Origin: an uncultured Bacteroidia bacterium
Lineage (GTDB): Bacteria > Bacteroidota > Bacteroidia > Bacteroidales > UBA932
NCBI GenBank assembly: GCA_902768985.1
Contig: CACXNA010000004.1
Location: 1-64,000, forward strand
DNA: 64,000 bases
Direction of reading: 5' to 3'
The translations under genes and the position numbers were made by a program. Under the pieces are notes generated by a model. It was not told the DNA's origin. It made no database searches and saw only the letters and a program-made list of their open reading frames with translations. This document shows, piece after piece, positions 1-8,589 of this stretch; within the stretch, counting starts at the first letter, position 1; the number at the start of each line of letters is the position of its first letter.

Positions 1-915
1 GTGAGCAGTGGTTTCATCCTGGCGATACACGCCCTCCATCTGGAACGGAGTAGGCAATGCAAGGAAAAGCTTGGGCAGGACACGACGATAGAACTGATAT
101 AGATTAGGTTCCCACATTCCATCCGGATAGACACGGTCTGTCCAACGGATGTTCGGATCGCTGCTCAGCTTCTCCCGGAAATCCACGAAGTACCTAGGCA
201 TTACTCCCATAATCGTCAGTTCCGTGCCGAACATCAGCACGCCAGCCAGCGTAAAGCCCTTCTCTCCCGACTCCTGATCCACACGATAGCCACCAAGTCG
301 CTGCAGGAATTCCAAATCGCCCAAATCATTCCAAGCATGCCCTTCGTGCCTCATCTGGAATAACTGCCGATACTGACGGATGGTGGTTTGGTCGAAATCC
401 CGCTCCAGTGAGAAATTCTTCAGAATCCGGCTGTCCTGCGGATTGGTAAGAACCATCGCATCGGCAAACATCCGGCTGATCTCGTCCTTCGTGCAGAGAT
501 AATCTCCCTCATGGTTACGCTTGAATGCTTGATTCGGATTCCCGTTGATATAAACCGGCTTCACATCAAATGGAGCGCGAGGAATGACAAATACCAGAAC
601 CTTCTTTCCGTCAAGTTCTCCCTCAATCACATCCTTATCCATTAGAAGACAATGGCTTACCTTGCCCTTGTTATTGGCACAATCCCAGAACGTCTTCTTA
701 TACTTGTCTACCTGCTCATCCGTAAACCCATCAGGAGTGAAGCGATGATTCTTCTCCTTAACGCCAAGCACAATCACACCACCCTTTGTATTTGCAAAAG
801 CCGAATAAGTCTCCCAGAAACTCCCCGGGAAACCACCGAGTGCCGACTTGAATTCAACCTCGGTTCCTTCCTTCTTCTGGCACAACCCCAGAATATATGA
901 CACAAATCCTTTCAT
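1..915 (-). CDS. AlbA_2 (Schlafen/divergent AAA_4-type) ATP-binding protein, 3' end cut by the window edge
   Basis: An open frame of 305 codons runs from the ATG at 915 to the window edge without a stop, so the C-terminus is missing. Residues about 15-135 carry the AlbA_2 signature: an EVEFKSA motif near residue 20, then SAFANTKGGVIVLGV. This is the N-terminal half of the putative transcriptional regulators and RecG-like helicases with a divergent AAA domain. The family is often linked to defence or mobile DNA, but its biochemical role is poorly defined. The gene lies 10 nt beyond the stop of the S46 peptidase gene, on the same strand. Its base composition is clearly more AT-rich than the S46 gene, which suggests acquisition by transfer. 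Partner domains beyond the edge cannot be seen. Confidence 0.8.
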   Translation of the reverse strand, partial: MKGFVSYILGLCQKKEGTEVEFKSALGGFPGSFWETYSAFANTKGGVIVLGVKEKNHRFTPDGFTDEQVDKYKKTFWDCANNKGKVSHCLLMDKDVIEGELDGKKVLVFVIPRAPFDVKPVYINGNPNQAFKRNHEGDYLCTKDEISRMFADAMVLTNPQDSRILKNFSLERDFDQTTIRQYRQLFQMRHEGHAWNDLGDLEFLQRLGGYRVDQESGEKGFTLAGVLMFGTELTIMGVMPRYFVDFREKLSSDPNIRWTDRVYPDGMWEPNLYQFYRRVLPKLFLALPTPFQMEGVYRQDETTAH

Positions 916-925
916 ACACACAAAC

Positions 926-2998
926 TCAGTCCGCAAAAACCATTTCGTCGAAGAGCCAGTCGGCATGGCCGACCTCCCGGATGACGAAAAGCAGATAGCG
1001 GATGTCCAGCGAGATGTTGCGGCAATAATCCGGGTCGAAGACAATGTCGCTCATCGTCCCTTCCCACACACGGTCGAAGTTGATGCCGATCAGGTTGCCG
1101 TCGGCATTGATCACCGGGCTGCCGGAGTTGCCGCCGGAAGTATGGTTGGTGGCCAGGAAGCAGACCGGCTGGCTGTCATGTCCCCCTTCGGCATAGATGT
1201 CGCGCAGTACCTGCGGGATGTTGTAGTCGAAGATCTCCGGATTATCTTTCTCCATGATGCCCTTGAGCGTGGACACGGGCGAATAGTAAACCGCGTCCGA
1301 CGGCGAATAGCCCGCCACGTGGCCGTAGGCGACGCGGAGCGTCAGGTTGGCGTCGGGATAGAAGGCCTTGTCCGGTTCGAAGGCCATCTGGCCGCGCATA
1401 TAGTCGCGGTAGGCCAGGCGGATCTCCCGGTCCAGCCGGGCGATCACGGGCTGCAGTTCCTGCCGGTACCACTGATAGAATGCGTCGTACAGCGCAAAGG
1501 CGGGATCGGCCGTGACGGCGGGCAGGTCGTCCGGCGTCAGCGCCCGCACGCGTGCCGGGTCGGTGAAGAGCGACTGCGCGTAGAGCGCATCGCGCCAGGC
1601 CTCCGGGCTGCCGTAGGCGGCCAGCTGACGGCGGAAGTATTCCGGCTTGTAGCCGGCATTCATGTGCTTGTCGAAAGCATCCAGCATCGCGACGAAGATC
1701 TCCTCGTCGATAGGCTGGTAATAATCCTTGAAGAAGGTGTCGGCAATCCCTGCCACCGGACGCCCGGCATCCAGCGCGGACTTGACATTGCTCGCGAACT
1801 GGAGCAGCTCCACGGTCCGGACCGTCTCGACATAGTACTCATAGGCCCGGTAGACCGGATTGCGCTGCGCATACAGGGCATGCAGCCGCTCCGGCAGGCC
1901 GGCGTAGGGCGTCCCCGCCGCCCAGGCGGAGAAACGGCGCTCGTAGTCTTCCTTGGCGGCGACGGTGCCCAGCCGGGCGATGCCCTTCGACTCGCCCTGC
2001 CACTTCTTCCAGGCGTTGGCCACGTTGGCGTTCTTGGACGAATACTGGATGCGGACCGCCTGGTCCTGCGCCATGTATTTCTTCTGGATGTCGAGGCGCA
2101 GCGTGCGCAGGGCGATCTTCTCCGGATCGGAGACCTCGCCCACGTAGCGCACCTCGTCGGAGCTCACGTATTCCTTCGTGCTGCCCGGGCAGCCGTAGAC
2201 GAAGGTAAAGTCACCTTCCTGCACGCCGGCGCGCGAGATGGTGAAAAAGCGCTTTGGCGTATAAGGAACGTTATCTTCCGAATAATCAGCCGGTTCATTG
2301 TTCTTGTCCGCATAGATGCGGAAAATGGAGAAGTCCCCCGTGTGGCGGGGCCACATCCAGTTGTCGGTGTCGCCGCCGAACTTGCCGATCGACGAAGGCG
2401 GAGCGCCCACCAGCCGTACATCACGGTAGACCTTGTACACGAAAAGGAAATACTGGTTGGCGTAATAGAGCGCCTCCACGCTGGCGCGGATCCCCTTGGA
2501 AGGATCCGCCACCTGCTTCACGATCGCGTCGCCGTTGACCTTGACCAGCGAGTCGCGCTGCGCCTCGTCCATCGTCGGCACGTAGCCCTTCAGCACCGCG
2601 TCCGTGACCTCTTCCATCCTTTCCAGGAAACTGACCGTCAGCCCCGGGTTCGGCAGCTCCTCGCTGCGGGACAAAGCCCAGAAGCCGTCCTTGAGGTAGT
2701 CGTGCTCCACGCTGCTGTGCTGCTGAATCTGGCTGTAGCCGCAATGGTGGTTGGTGAAGAGCAGGCCGTTCCGGGAGACCACCTCGCCGGTGCAGCCGGA
2801 GCCGAACAGCACCACGGCGTCCTTGAGCGACGCCTGGTTGACGCTGTACACATCCTCCGCCGTGAGGCGGAAACCGTGCGCCTGCATGTCGTCGATGCGC
2901 TGGGTGATCAGCACCGGCAGCCACATCCCTTCGTCAGCCCGCAGGGGCTGGAAAGCGGCCGCCAGGGAGAGCGCCGCCAGTATTACGTATTTCTTCAT
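926..2998 (-). CDS. S46 family dipeptidyl peptidase, DPP11-like
   Basis: Predicted 690-residue periplasmic serine exopeptidase that removes dipeptides from the N-terminus of oligopeptides. A Sec signal peptide covers about residues 1-22. The catalytic His lies in TNHHCGY near residue 85 and the catalytic Ser in GGNSGSPV near residue 625, as in S46 enzymes of Porphyromonas (about 700 aa). The residue 18 positions after the Ser is Arg (FDRVWEG). From memory of the family this is the S1-subsite Arg of the Asp/Glu-specific DPP11 class, whereas DPP7 has Gly; that assignment is inference. An in-frame TTG two codons upstream is less likely than the ATG at 2998 (MKKYVIL). The gene starts 6 nt after the rmuC stop and probably shares its transcript. 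Confidence 0.93.
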   Translation of the reverse strand: MKKYVILAALSLAAAFQPLRADEGMWLPVLITQRIDDMQAHGFRLTAEDVYSVNQASLKDAVVLFGSGCTGEVVSRNGLLFTNHHCGYSQIQQHSSVEHDYLKDGFWALSRSEELPNPGLTVSFLERMEEVTDAVLKGYVPTMDEAQRDSLVKVNGDAIVKQVADPSKGIRASVEALYYANQYFLFVYKVYRDVRLVGAPPSSIGKFGGDTDNWMWPRHTGDFSIFRIYADKNNEPADYSEDNVPYTPKRFFTISRAGVQEGDFTFVYGCPGSTKEYVSSDEVRYVGEVSDPEKIALRTLRLDIQKKYMAQDQAVRIQYSSKNANVANAWKKWQGESKGIARLGTVAAKEDYERRFSAWAAGTPYAGLPERLHALYAQRNPVYRAYEYYVETVRTVELLQFASNVKSALDAGRPVAGIADTFFKDYYQPIDEEIFVAMLDAFDKHMNAGYKPEYFRRQLAAYGSPEAWRDALYAQSLFTDPARVRALTPDDLPAVTADPAFALYDAFYQWYRQELQPVIARLDREIRLAYRDYMRGQMAFEPDKAFYPDANLTLRVAYGHVAGYSPSDAVYYSPVSTLKGIMEKDNPEIFDYNIPQVLRDIYAEGGHDSQPVCFLATNHTSGGNSGSPVINADGNLIGINFDRVWEGTMSDIVFDPDYCRNISLDIRYLLFVIREVGHADWLFDEMVFAD

Positions 2999-3004
2999 AT
3001 ACAA

Positions 3005-4252
3005 TCAGTTATCCGCCTCTCCCTCCGGGAGCGGCTTCTTGGGATTCTTCGGAACGCCCAGCTTGATCAGCTGGCGGGCGGAGGTCAGGATGGACTGACC
3101 GGACTCGTCGATCTTGGCCGACACGGCGTCGTACTGCTTCATCGCGTCGCGGAGCTTCTCCCCCATCGTCGCGTGGGCCTTGGAGAAGTCGTACACGCGG
3201 TCGATCATGTTCTGCGCCGCCTTGATGATCTTCTCCTGGTTGCGCGCCTGGTCGTAGTTGGTCCAGGCGATGCGGATCATCCGCAGGAAGGGCATCAGCG
3301 TCTCCTCCGTGGCGATCAGCACGCCCTGGGCATACGCCTCGTTGAAGAGGTTCGGCGCCAGCGATTTCGCGAGCTGCAGCGAGCCGTAGTTCGGCACGAA
3401 CATCACCACGTAGTCCAGGGACTTGTAACCCTCGCGGATGTAGTGCGGGTAACGCTTGCCGGAGAGGTCCTTGATCTGCGTCCGGATGGCCTGCAGGTTG
3501 CGCTGTGCAGCCTCCTCCTTCGCGGCCGGGTCCTCCGCCGCAAACCAGTCGGAGTAGGCGTCCAGCGACACCTTGGCGTCAATGATGACTTCGGTCTTGT
3601 CGGGATAGTGCAGAATGTAGTCGGGCCGCATGCGCTTGCTGCTGTCCTCGTTGTGCACCGTCTGCCCGAGCGCGTCGCGCAGCGTCTCCTCCCGGTCGAA
3701 GTCGCGTCCCTCCACCATGCCTTCGTTCACCAGCATATTATAGAGGATGACCTCGCCCCAGCCGCCGGCCGTCTTGTTCTGGCCCTTGAGGGCGGAGGCC
3801 AGGTTGTCGGCCTTGGCACCGATGCTCGAGGTCTGGTGCTGCAGGTTCTTGACTGCCTGCTCCATCGCCTCCTTCATCTGCGCCGTCCCTTCCGTCTGGG
3901 ACTTCCGCTGGGCGACGAACGCCTCCTGCATGGCCTTCAGGTCTTTGCCCAGGCTGCCGGAGATTGTCTGGAAGGTCTCTTCCGCCTTCTTGGAAATGGC
4001 CTCCTCGCGCTGCTTGAGGAGCTTCTCCGTCTCGGCCGTCATCTGGCTGCGGATGCCCTCCATCTGCTGCTTGAGCGCGGCGTCCTGCGTCTCGCGCAGC
4101 AGCTGCATGGCTTTCTCGTTCGCCTCGGCGTCGCTGCGGCGAAGCGCCTGGGCCGTACGGACTTCCGCATCCTTGCGGATGATGACCATCACGAGCACGG
4201 CGATGATCACCACCGCCACCCCGAGAAGAACATAGAAAACTGTTGCGTTCAT
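3005..4252 (-). CDS. rmuC: RmuC family DNA recombination protein
   Basis: 415-residue protein with one N-terminal membrane anchor (about residues 5-24), a long coiled coil rich in Glu, Lys and Gln (about 30-150), and the RmuC core. The core includes GGWGEVIL, MRPDYILHYPDKTEVIIDAKVSL and a PNYGSLQ segment. RmuC proteins limit inversions between short repeats and contain a nuclease-like fold (the D...D/E-x-K pattern around VIIDAKVS). The open frame extends further upstream, but the ATG at 4252 is preceded by GGAGG and begins the membrane segment, so it is taken as the start. It reads divergently from the YhhN gene and is followed after 6 nt by the S46 peptidase gene. Confidence 0.92.
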   Translation of the reverse strand: MNATVFYVLLGVAVVIIAVLVMVIIRKDAEVRTAQALRRSDAEANEKAMQLLRETQDAALKQQMEGIRSQMTAETEKLLKQREEAISKKAEETFQTISGSLGKDLKAMQEAFVAQRKSQTEGTAQMKEAMEQAVKNLQHQTSSIGAKADNLASALKGQNKTAGGWGEVILYNMLVNEGMVEGRDFDREETLRDALGQTVHNEDSSKRMRPDYILHYPDKTEVIIDAKVSLDAYSDWFAAEDPAAKEEAAQRNLQAIRTQIKDLSGKRYPHYIREGYKSLDYVVMFVPNYGSLQLAKSLAPNLFNEAYAQGVLIATEETLMPFLRMIRIAWTNYDQARNQEKIIKAAQNMIDRVYDFSKAHATMGEKLRDAMKQYDAVSAKIDESGQSILTSARQLIKLGVPKNPKKPLPEGEADN

Positions 4253-4295
4253 TCCTCCAGAATTTTGGATGCAATTTACAAAAAAAATCCTAACT

Positions 4296-4314
4296 TGTGG
4301 GAAATTTGCCCACA
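4296..4314 (+). promoter_or_regulatory. Inverted repeat overlapping a weak -7 box in the RmuC/YhhN divergent region
   Basis: TGTGGG (4296-4301) and CCCACA (4309-4314) form a perfect 6-bp inverted repeat. Its 7-nt centre contains a weak -7-like element, GAAATTTG, and its right arm touches the ATG of the YhhN gene. It could be an operator or a start-site hairpin; the function is inferred only from position. Confidence 0.35.
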
Positions 4315-5006
4315 TGAAATCATCCACCCGCATCTTCGGTATCCTGTTCGTCCTGCTGTCCGTGTTCGAGATTGTCACGCTCAGCCTGGGCGTCACCTCC
4401 ATCCACCAGTGGATCAAGCCTTTGCTCATCCCCTCCCTCGCCGCTGCCGCCCTGTGCGCGCTGCTGCCGGAGCACAAAGGCTGGCGGACCACCGTGCTGG
4501 GCATCGGCATGGCCCTGCACACGGCGGGCGATATCCTGCTGCTCTTCGACAGCCACGGCTTCGTCTGGTTCGCCGCGGGCCTCGCGGCCTTCCTGCTCGG
4601 GCACTTCTGCTACATAGCCGTCCTGCTCGGCCTCCACGAAAAGCTGCGCGGCTGGAAAGAAGGGCTGCTCTGCGGGGGCGCTGTTTTGATTGCTCCCCTG
4701 ATCGCGTCCTACTTCAACGTGAGCGGCGTGATGCGGGGCGTCCTGGTCATCTACGCCGTCACCCTCCTCTACCTGGCCATCACCTGCGGCGGCATCTGGA
4801 TCGTACGCGGGCGCAAGTTCGGCTGGCGCATCCTCGTCGGCGGCCTCTTCTTCGTCGCCTCCGACGGCATCCTCGCCCTGCACGCCTTCAATGGCATTGA
4901 CTTCCCGCTGCGCCACGCCGTCGTGATGGGCACCTATCTGATTGCCGAGTGGCTACTGGTCAGCGGCATGGTGCGGAACCGCCTGCAATCGGGAGAAGCG
5001 GAATGA
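4314..5006 (+). CDS. YhhN family (TMEM86-like) membrane protein
   Basis: 230-residue polytopic protein with about eight hydrophobic helices. It has the family features HTAGDILLL near the middle and ASDGILAL near the C-terminus; these polar residues inside helices are typical of YhhN/TMEM86. The eukaryotic relatives are lysoplasmalogenases; the bacterial substrate is not established. The ATG at 4314 is chosen over an upstream in-frame start because the hydrophobic segment starts directly after it. The stop overlaps the next start (ATGA), so translation is probably coupled with the phosphatase gene downstream. Confidence 0.85.
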   Translation: MKSSTRIFGILFVLLSVFEIVTLSLGVTSIHQWIKPLLIPSLAAAALCALLPEHKGWRTTVLGIGMALHTAGDILLLFDSHGFVWFAAGLAAFLLGHFCYIAVLLGLHEKLRGWKEGLLCGGAVLIAPLIASYFNVSGVMRGVLVIYAVTLLYLAITCGGIWIVRGRKFGWRILVGGLFFVASDGILALHAFNGIDFPLRHAVVMGTYLIAEWLLVSGMVRNRLQSGEAE

Positions 5007-5452
5007 AAAGGATCCTCTTTGTCTGCCACGGCAACATCTGCCGCAGCCCCATGGCGGAGTTCATCCTGAAAGCCCTGGTCCGGGCCCGCGGCCTCGAAGA
5101 CCAATACTATATTGAATCGGCGGCCGTCTCGACCGAGGAGATCGGCAATGACATCTATCCCCCCGCCAAGCGCTGCCTGAGGCAGCACGGCGTGCCGTTC
5201 AGCGCCAGGGGCGCCCGCCAGATCACCCCCGCGGACTACGGCCGCTTCGACCGCATCATCTGCATGGACAGCTCCAACCTGCGCTGGCTCAGCCGCATCC
5301 TCCCGGGCGACCCGGAAGGCAAGGTCCACCTGATGATGTCCTACGCGGGCAAGCACCGCGACGTCGCCGACCCCTGGTACACCGGCGATTTCGAAACCAC
5401 CTTCCAGGACTTGCTGGAAGGATGCGAGGCCATGCTGAGAAACCAACCCTAG
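5003..5452 (+). CDS. Low-molecular-weight protein-tyrosine phosphatase
   Basis: 149-residue cytosolic enzyme predicted to hydrolyse phosphotyrosine through a cysteinyl-phosphate intermediate. The active-site loop CHGNICRSP lies near residues 8-16 and the general-acid loop DPWYTGDF near residue 123, both intact. Length matches the family (about 150 aa). The start overlaps the YhhN stop. Relatives often act on tyrosine kinases of capsule export, but no such kinase is in this window. A longer in-frame upstream start exists but would extend far into the YhhN gene. Confidence 0.93.
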   Translation: MKRILFVCHGNICRSPMAEFILKALVRARGLEDQYYIESAAVSTEEIGNDIYPPAKRCLRQHGVPFSARGARQITPADYGRFDRIICMDSSNLRWLSRILPGDPEGKVHLMMSYAGKHRDVADPWYTGDFETTFQDLLEGCEAMLRNQP

Positions 5453-5486
5453 TTATTAACCATATTAGTTAGTGTATTCCTAAGAA

Positions 5487-6554
5487 ATGAAGAGAATCCT
5501 CAGAATCGTTTTATTGTCCCTGCTGGTGCTGCTTGTCGCCATCGGGATAGGTGGCGGCCTCCTGTTCGGCCGGCTGGCCCTGGGGGCCATGTCCGTCCAG
5601 AAACTGGACGAAGGCCTGTACTACATGGAATATCAAGGAGACGACGGTTTTGACGAGCTGGTGGCCGCCGGCGGCGTACGCAACGCCGGCGAACTGGCGC
5701 AGCACATCATAAATTTCCTCTCGAGAGGTTTCTACCACGCCCCGGCCGCGGCGCCCGACTCGGCCGCATACGGCTGCTCCGCCATCACGGCGTGCACGCC
5801 GGAAGGCAGCGTGCTGATGGGCCGCAACTTCGACTTCAACGCCGCGACGGGCGTCATCCTGCACACCCTGCCCAAGCGCGGCTATGAGACCATCACCACC
5901 TTCAACACGGACTTCTTCGGCTTCGGTGAAGGCTGGCTGCCGGAAGGCTTCGCCAACCAGTACATGGCGCTGAGCTGCCTCTTCTGCGCCCTCGATGGCA
6001 TCAACGAGAAGGGCCTCGCCATCGCGGACCTGATGGCCGGCGACAACGCCGAGACGCACCAGGACACGGGCAAAATGGCCCTCACCACTACGACGGCCAT
6101 CAGCTACCTGCTGAAGAACGCCGCCTCCGTGGACGAGGCGCTGGAGCTGCTCCGCTACATCGATATGCACTCCGACATCGGCTCGGCGCACCACTATGCC
6201 ATCTCCGACGCTTCCGGCCGGAGCGTCGTCGTGGAATATGTGGACAACGAGATGGTCGTCGTCGAGTCGCAGGCCGTCGCCAACCACTACCTCTGCGCGC
6301 AGAAGCGCGATGCCGGCCTGGTCCCCGGCGACGACCGCTACGACCGGCTGTGCGGGCAGCTCGCCGCGAACGACGGCCGGATGGACTGGGGACAGCTGGA
6401 GAATGCCATCTTCTCCGTCTCCCAGCCTGAGCGGGAAGGCTTCCTGGGCACGGCGTGGACCGTGGTGATGGATCTGACGCACCCGTCCGTCACCTACTAC
6501 GCCCGGCGCCACTTCGACAAGCCCTTCTACTATCCCCTCAAACGACGCGACTAA
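5487..6554 (+). CDS. Ntn-type linear amide C-N hydrolase (choloylglycine hydrolase/C45-like), membrane anchored
   Basis: 355 residues beginning with a signal anchor (about 5-30). The Ntn-hydrolase core appears to start at the Cys in YGCSAITA (about residue 92), followed by GSVLMGRNFDFN, the usual strand pair of choloylglycine/penicillin-V-acylase relatives. The Cys would be the nucleophile after removal of the preceding segment, by analogy with the family. Substrate cannot be read from sequence: conjugated bile salts, N-acyl amino acids or other linear amides are possible. It is followed after 20 nt by the phosphotransferase gene, probably in one transcript. Confidence 0.75.
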   Translation: MKRILRIVLLSLLVLLVAIGIGGGLLFGRLALGAMSVQKLDEGLYYMEYQGDDGFDELVAAGGVRNAGELAQHIINFLSRGFYHAPAAAPDSAAYGCSAITACTPEGSVLMGRNFDFNAATGVILHTLPKRGYETITTFNTDFFGFGEGWLPEGFANQYMALSCLFCALDGINEKGLAIADLMAGDNAETHQDTGKMALTTTTAISYLLKNAASVDEALELLRYIDMHSDIGSAHHYAISDASGRSVVVEYVDNEMVVVESQAVANHYLCAQKRDAGLVPGDDRYDRLCGQLAANDGRMDWGQLENAIFSVSQPEREGFLGTAWTVVMDLTHPSVTYYARRHFDKPFYYPLKRRD

Positions 6555-6574
6555 CCAACTAACTTCATACAACC

Positions 6575-7435
6575 ATGTGGTCCCTTTTCAAAAAAAAGAA
6601 CGGAAAACTCATTGATTTGAATGACTATACGCTTTCCGGCGGCGGCAAGCTCGGAGAGAGCTACGTCCACAGGACCAACCCGGACGTCCTGCTCAAGCTG
6701 TATCCGCAGAACCTGGAAGCGATGGGGCGCGAAGAGTACGAACGCGCCTGCAAGGTATTCGAACTCGGCGTCCCCTCGCCCGAGCCTGGCGAGCTGGTGC
6801 ACACAGGCGACGGCCGCATCGGCATCCTCTTCAAGCGCATCGCGGGCAAGAAATCCTACGCCCGCGCGCTGGCCGACAACCCGGAGCACCTGGAGGAATA
6901 CGCCGCGACCTTCGCGCGGATGAGCAAAGAGCTGCACGCCATCCGGCCGAAGGCGGGCACCTTCCCGAAGATCAAAGACCAGTACAAGGCGGCCATCGCA
7001 CTCAACCCCTACCTGAACGGGAAAGAGAAAGAAGCCGTGCTGCGCTTCATCGACGGCCTGCCGGACGCCGACACCGCCCTGCACGGCGACCTGCATCAGG
7101 GCAACATCATCTTCACGGAGGACGGCAAGCAGTACTTCATCGACCTGAGCGAATTCTGCACGGGCAGCCCGCTCTTCGACCTGGGCATCATGATGATCCA
7201 GACCTGCTGGCTGCCGGAAGAGGAGGAACGCGAACTCTACCACATCGGCCTCGACACGTCGAAGGCCTTCTGGAAAGCCTTCGTGCGCGCATACTTCGGC
7301 CCCGACGCCTCCCTGGAGGAGGTGCAGGCGCAGCTGCGCCCTTACGCCTTCCTGCGCATCCTCACCATCGAGCGCTCCCTCGGCAGCCCGCGGATGGAGA
7401 TCCGCCCGGCGCTCCACGAGCTCATCGGGATCTAG
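6575..7435 (+). CDS. Aminoglycoside-phosphotransferase-fold kinase (TIGR02172-like)
   Basis: 286-residue protein-kinase-like phosphotransferase. The catalytic loop HGDLHQGNIIF (about residues 169-179) and the metal-binding IDLSEF (about 189-194, in the DFG position) are intact. The N-terminal lobe contains a Gly-rich segment (SGGGKLGESYV) and a Lys in VLLKLYP that fit ATP binding. This subfamily occurs in anaerobes without proven resistance function, so a small-molecule kinase is the safest description. The gene lies just downstream of the amidase gene and converges on the CDF gene with 6 nt between stops. Confidence 0.82.
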   Translation: MWSLFKKKNGKLIDLNDYTLSGGGKLGESYVHRTNPDVLLKLYPQNLEAMGREEYERACKVFELGVPSPEPGELVHTGDGRIGILFKRIAGKKSYARALADNPEHLEEYAATFARMSKELHAIRPKAGTFPKIKDQYKAAIALNPYLNGKEKEAVLRFIDGLPDADTALHGDLHQGNIIFTEDGKQYFIDLSEFCTGSPLFDLGIMMIQTCWLPEEEERELYHIGLDTSKAFWKAFVRAYFGPDASLEEVQAQLRPYAFLRILTIERSLGSPRMEIRPALHELIGI

Positions 7436-7441
7436 CGGCGC

Positions 7442-8545
7442 TTATTCGCTGTAGTTGTGGTCGACCACGACCATGACGGTCTTGCCCGGGATCAGCGCGG
7501 ACAGCTCCTGCGTCAGCTGTTCGCAGAGCGCCTGGTTGTCATGGACCGAGACATCCGGCACGACGTCCACCGACACCAGGTTTTCCTTCTCGGAACAATA
7601 GAATCCGTGCACCTGGACGATTTCCTTGTGCGCGGCGAGCGTGCGCGTGACTAAGGTCTGCAGCTCCCGCCGCTGGTTCTCACCCGTGGCCACGGCATAG
7701 ACGCCCACGGTCATCACGATGCCGTGCTTCTTGTACATCTCGATGGAAATCTTGCGGGTCAGGCTGTGTATCTCCAGCGCGGTCAGCGTGTCGTTCACGG
7801 CCACGTGCAGGGAGCCGATTATCACGTCCGGGCCGTAGTTGTGCAGGATGATGTCGTACACACCGTGCACCTCGTCAAAGGCCAGGACTTCCTTTTTGAT
7901 GTCCGCCACCAGTTCCGGCGGTACCCGGGCGCCCAGCAGCTCGCCGACCGGCGAGGAGAGCATCTCGATGCCGGCCTTGATGATGAAGGCGGAGATGAGC
8001 ACGCCGAGGATACCATCCAAAGAAACGCCCCAGAGCAGCATCACAGCGGCCGAAACCAACGTCGCCACGGTGATGGTGGCGTCGAAGAGCGCGTCGGAGC
8101 CGGAGGCGATGAGCGCGTCGCTCTTGAGCTTCTCGCCCTGCTTCTTCACGAACCAGCCCAGCAGGAGCTTGACCACGATGGCCACGATGATGACGATCAG
8201 CGTGCTCGCCGTATAGCTCGGTTCCACCGGATGGAAGAGCTTCTTGCCCGACTCCGCGAGCGAAGTCACGCCCGCGGAAATCACGATCACGGCGATGATG
8301 ATGGCGCTGAAATACTCCACGCGGCCGTGGCCGTAAGGGTGCTCCCGGTCGGCCGGCTTTTGCGACAGCTTGGTCCCGATGATGGTGATGACGCTGGAGA
8401 GGGCGTCGCTGAGGTTGTTCACGGCGTCCATCACAATGGCGATACTGTTCGCCAGCAGGCCGACCAGGGCCTTGAACGCCGCCAGCAGCACGTTGGCGAC
8501 GATGCCGACGACGCTGGTCCGAATGATTTCCGCGCTACGGTTCAT
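7442..8545 (-). CDS. Cation diffusion facilitator (CDF) family metal exporter
   Basis: 367-residue inner-membrane antiporter predicted to move Zn2+, Fe2+, Co2+ or Mn2+ out of the cytoplasm against protons. Six N-terminal helices contain the site residues in DAVNNLSDA (helix 2) and HPYGHGRVEY after helix 2, and a ...GSDALFDATI segment in helix 5. The C-terminal cytoplasmic part is longer than usual (about 80 extra residues) and includes YCSEKENLVSVDVV. Which metal it moves is not decidable. It follows trkH with a 44-nt gap that holds its own -7 box. Confidence 0.92.
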   Translation of the reverse strand: MNRSAEIIRTSVVGIVANVLLAAFKALVGLLANSIAIVMDAVNNLSDALSSVITIIGTKLSQKPADREHPYGHGRVEYFSAIIIAVIVISAGVTSLAESGKKLFHPVEPSYTASTLIVIIVAIVVKLLLGWFVKKQGEKLKSDALIASGSDALFDATITVATLVSAAVMLLWGVSLDGILGVLISAFIIKAGIEMLSSPVGELLGARVPPELVADIKKEVLAFDEVHGVYDIILHNYGPDVIIGSLHVAVNDTLTALEIHSLTRKISIEMYKKHGIVMTVGVYAVATGENQRRELQTLVTRTLAAHKEIVQVHGFYCSEKENLVSVDVVPDVSVHDNQALCEQLTQELSALIPGKTVMVVVDHNYSE

Positions 8546-8574
8546 GACGGATAATACTTTGACTTTAATAAAGG

Positions 8575-8582
8575 CAAAGATA
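8575..8582 (-). promoter_or_regulatory. -7 box of the CDF gene
   Basis: TATCTTTG on the minus strand, 29 nt upstream of the CDF start codon and just 3' of the trkH stop. It matches the Bacteroidetes consensus TAnnTTTG, so the CDF gene can be transcribed independently of trkH. Confidence 0.6.
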
Positions 8583-8589
8583 GCATTTT

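Noticed and set aside
848..4900. Very long open frame of 1,350 codons on the plus strand
   Set aside because: It is the complement of the S46 and rmuC genes; the translation is rich in Arg, His and Val with no recognisable domain, as expected of an antisense shadow in GC-rich DNA.
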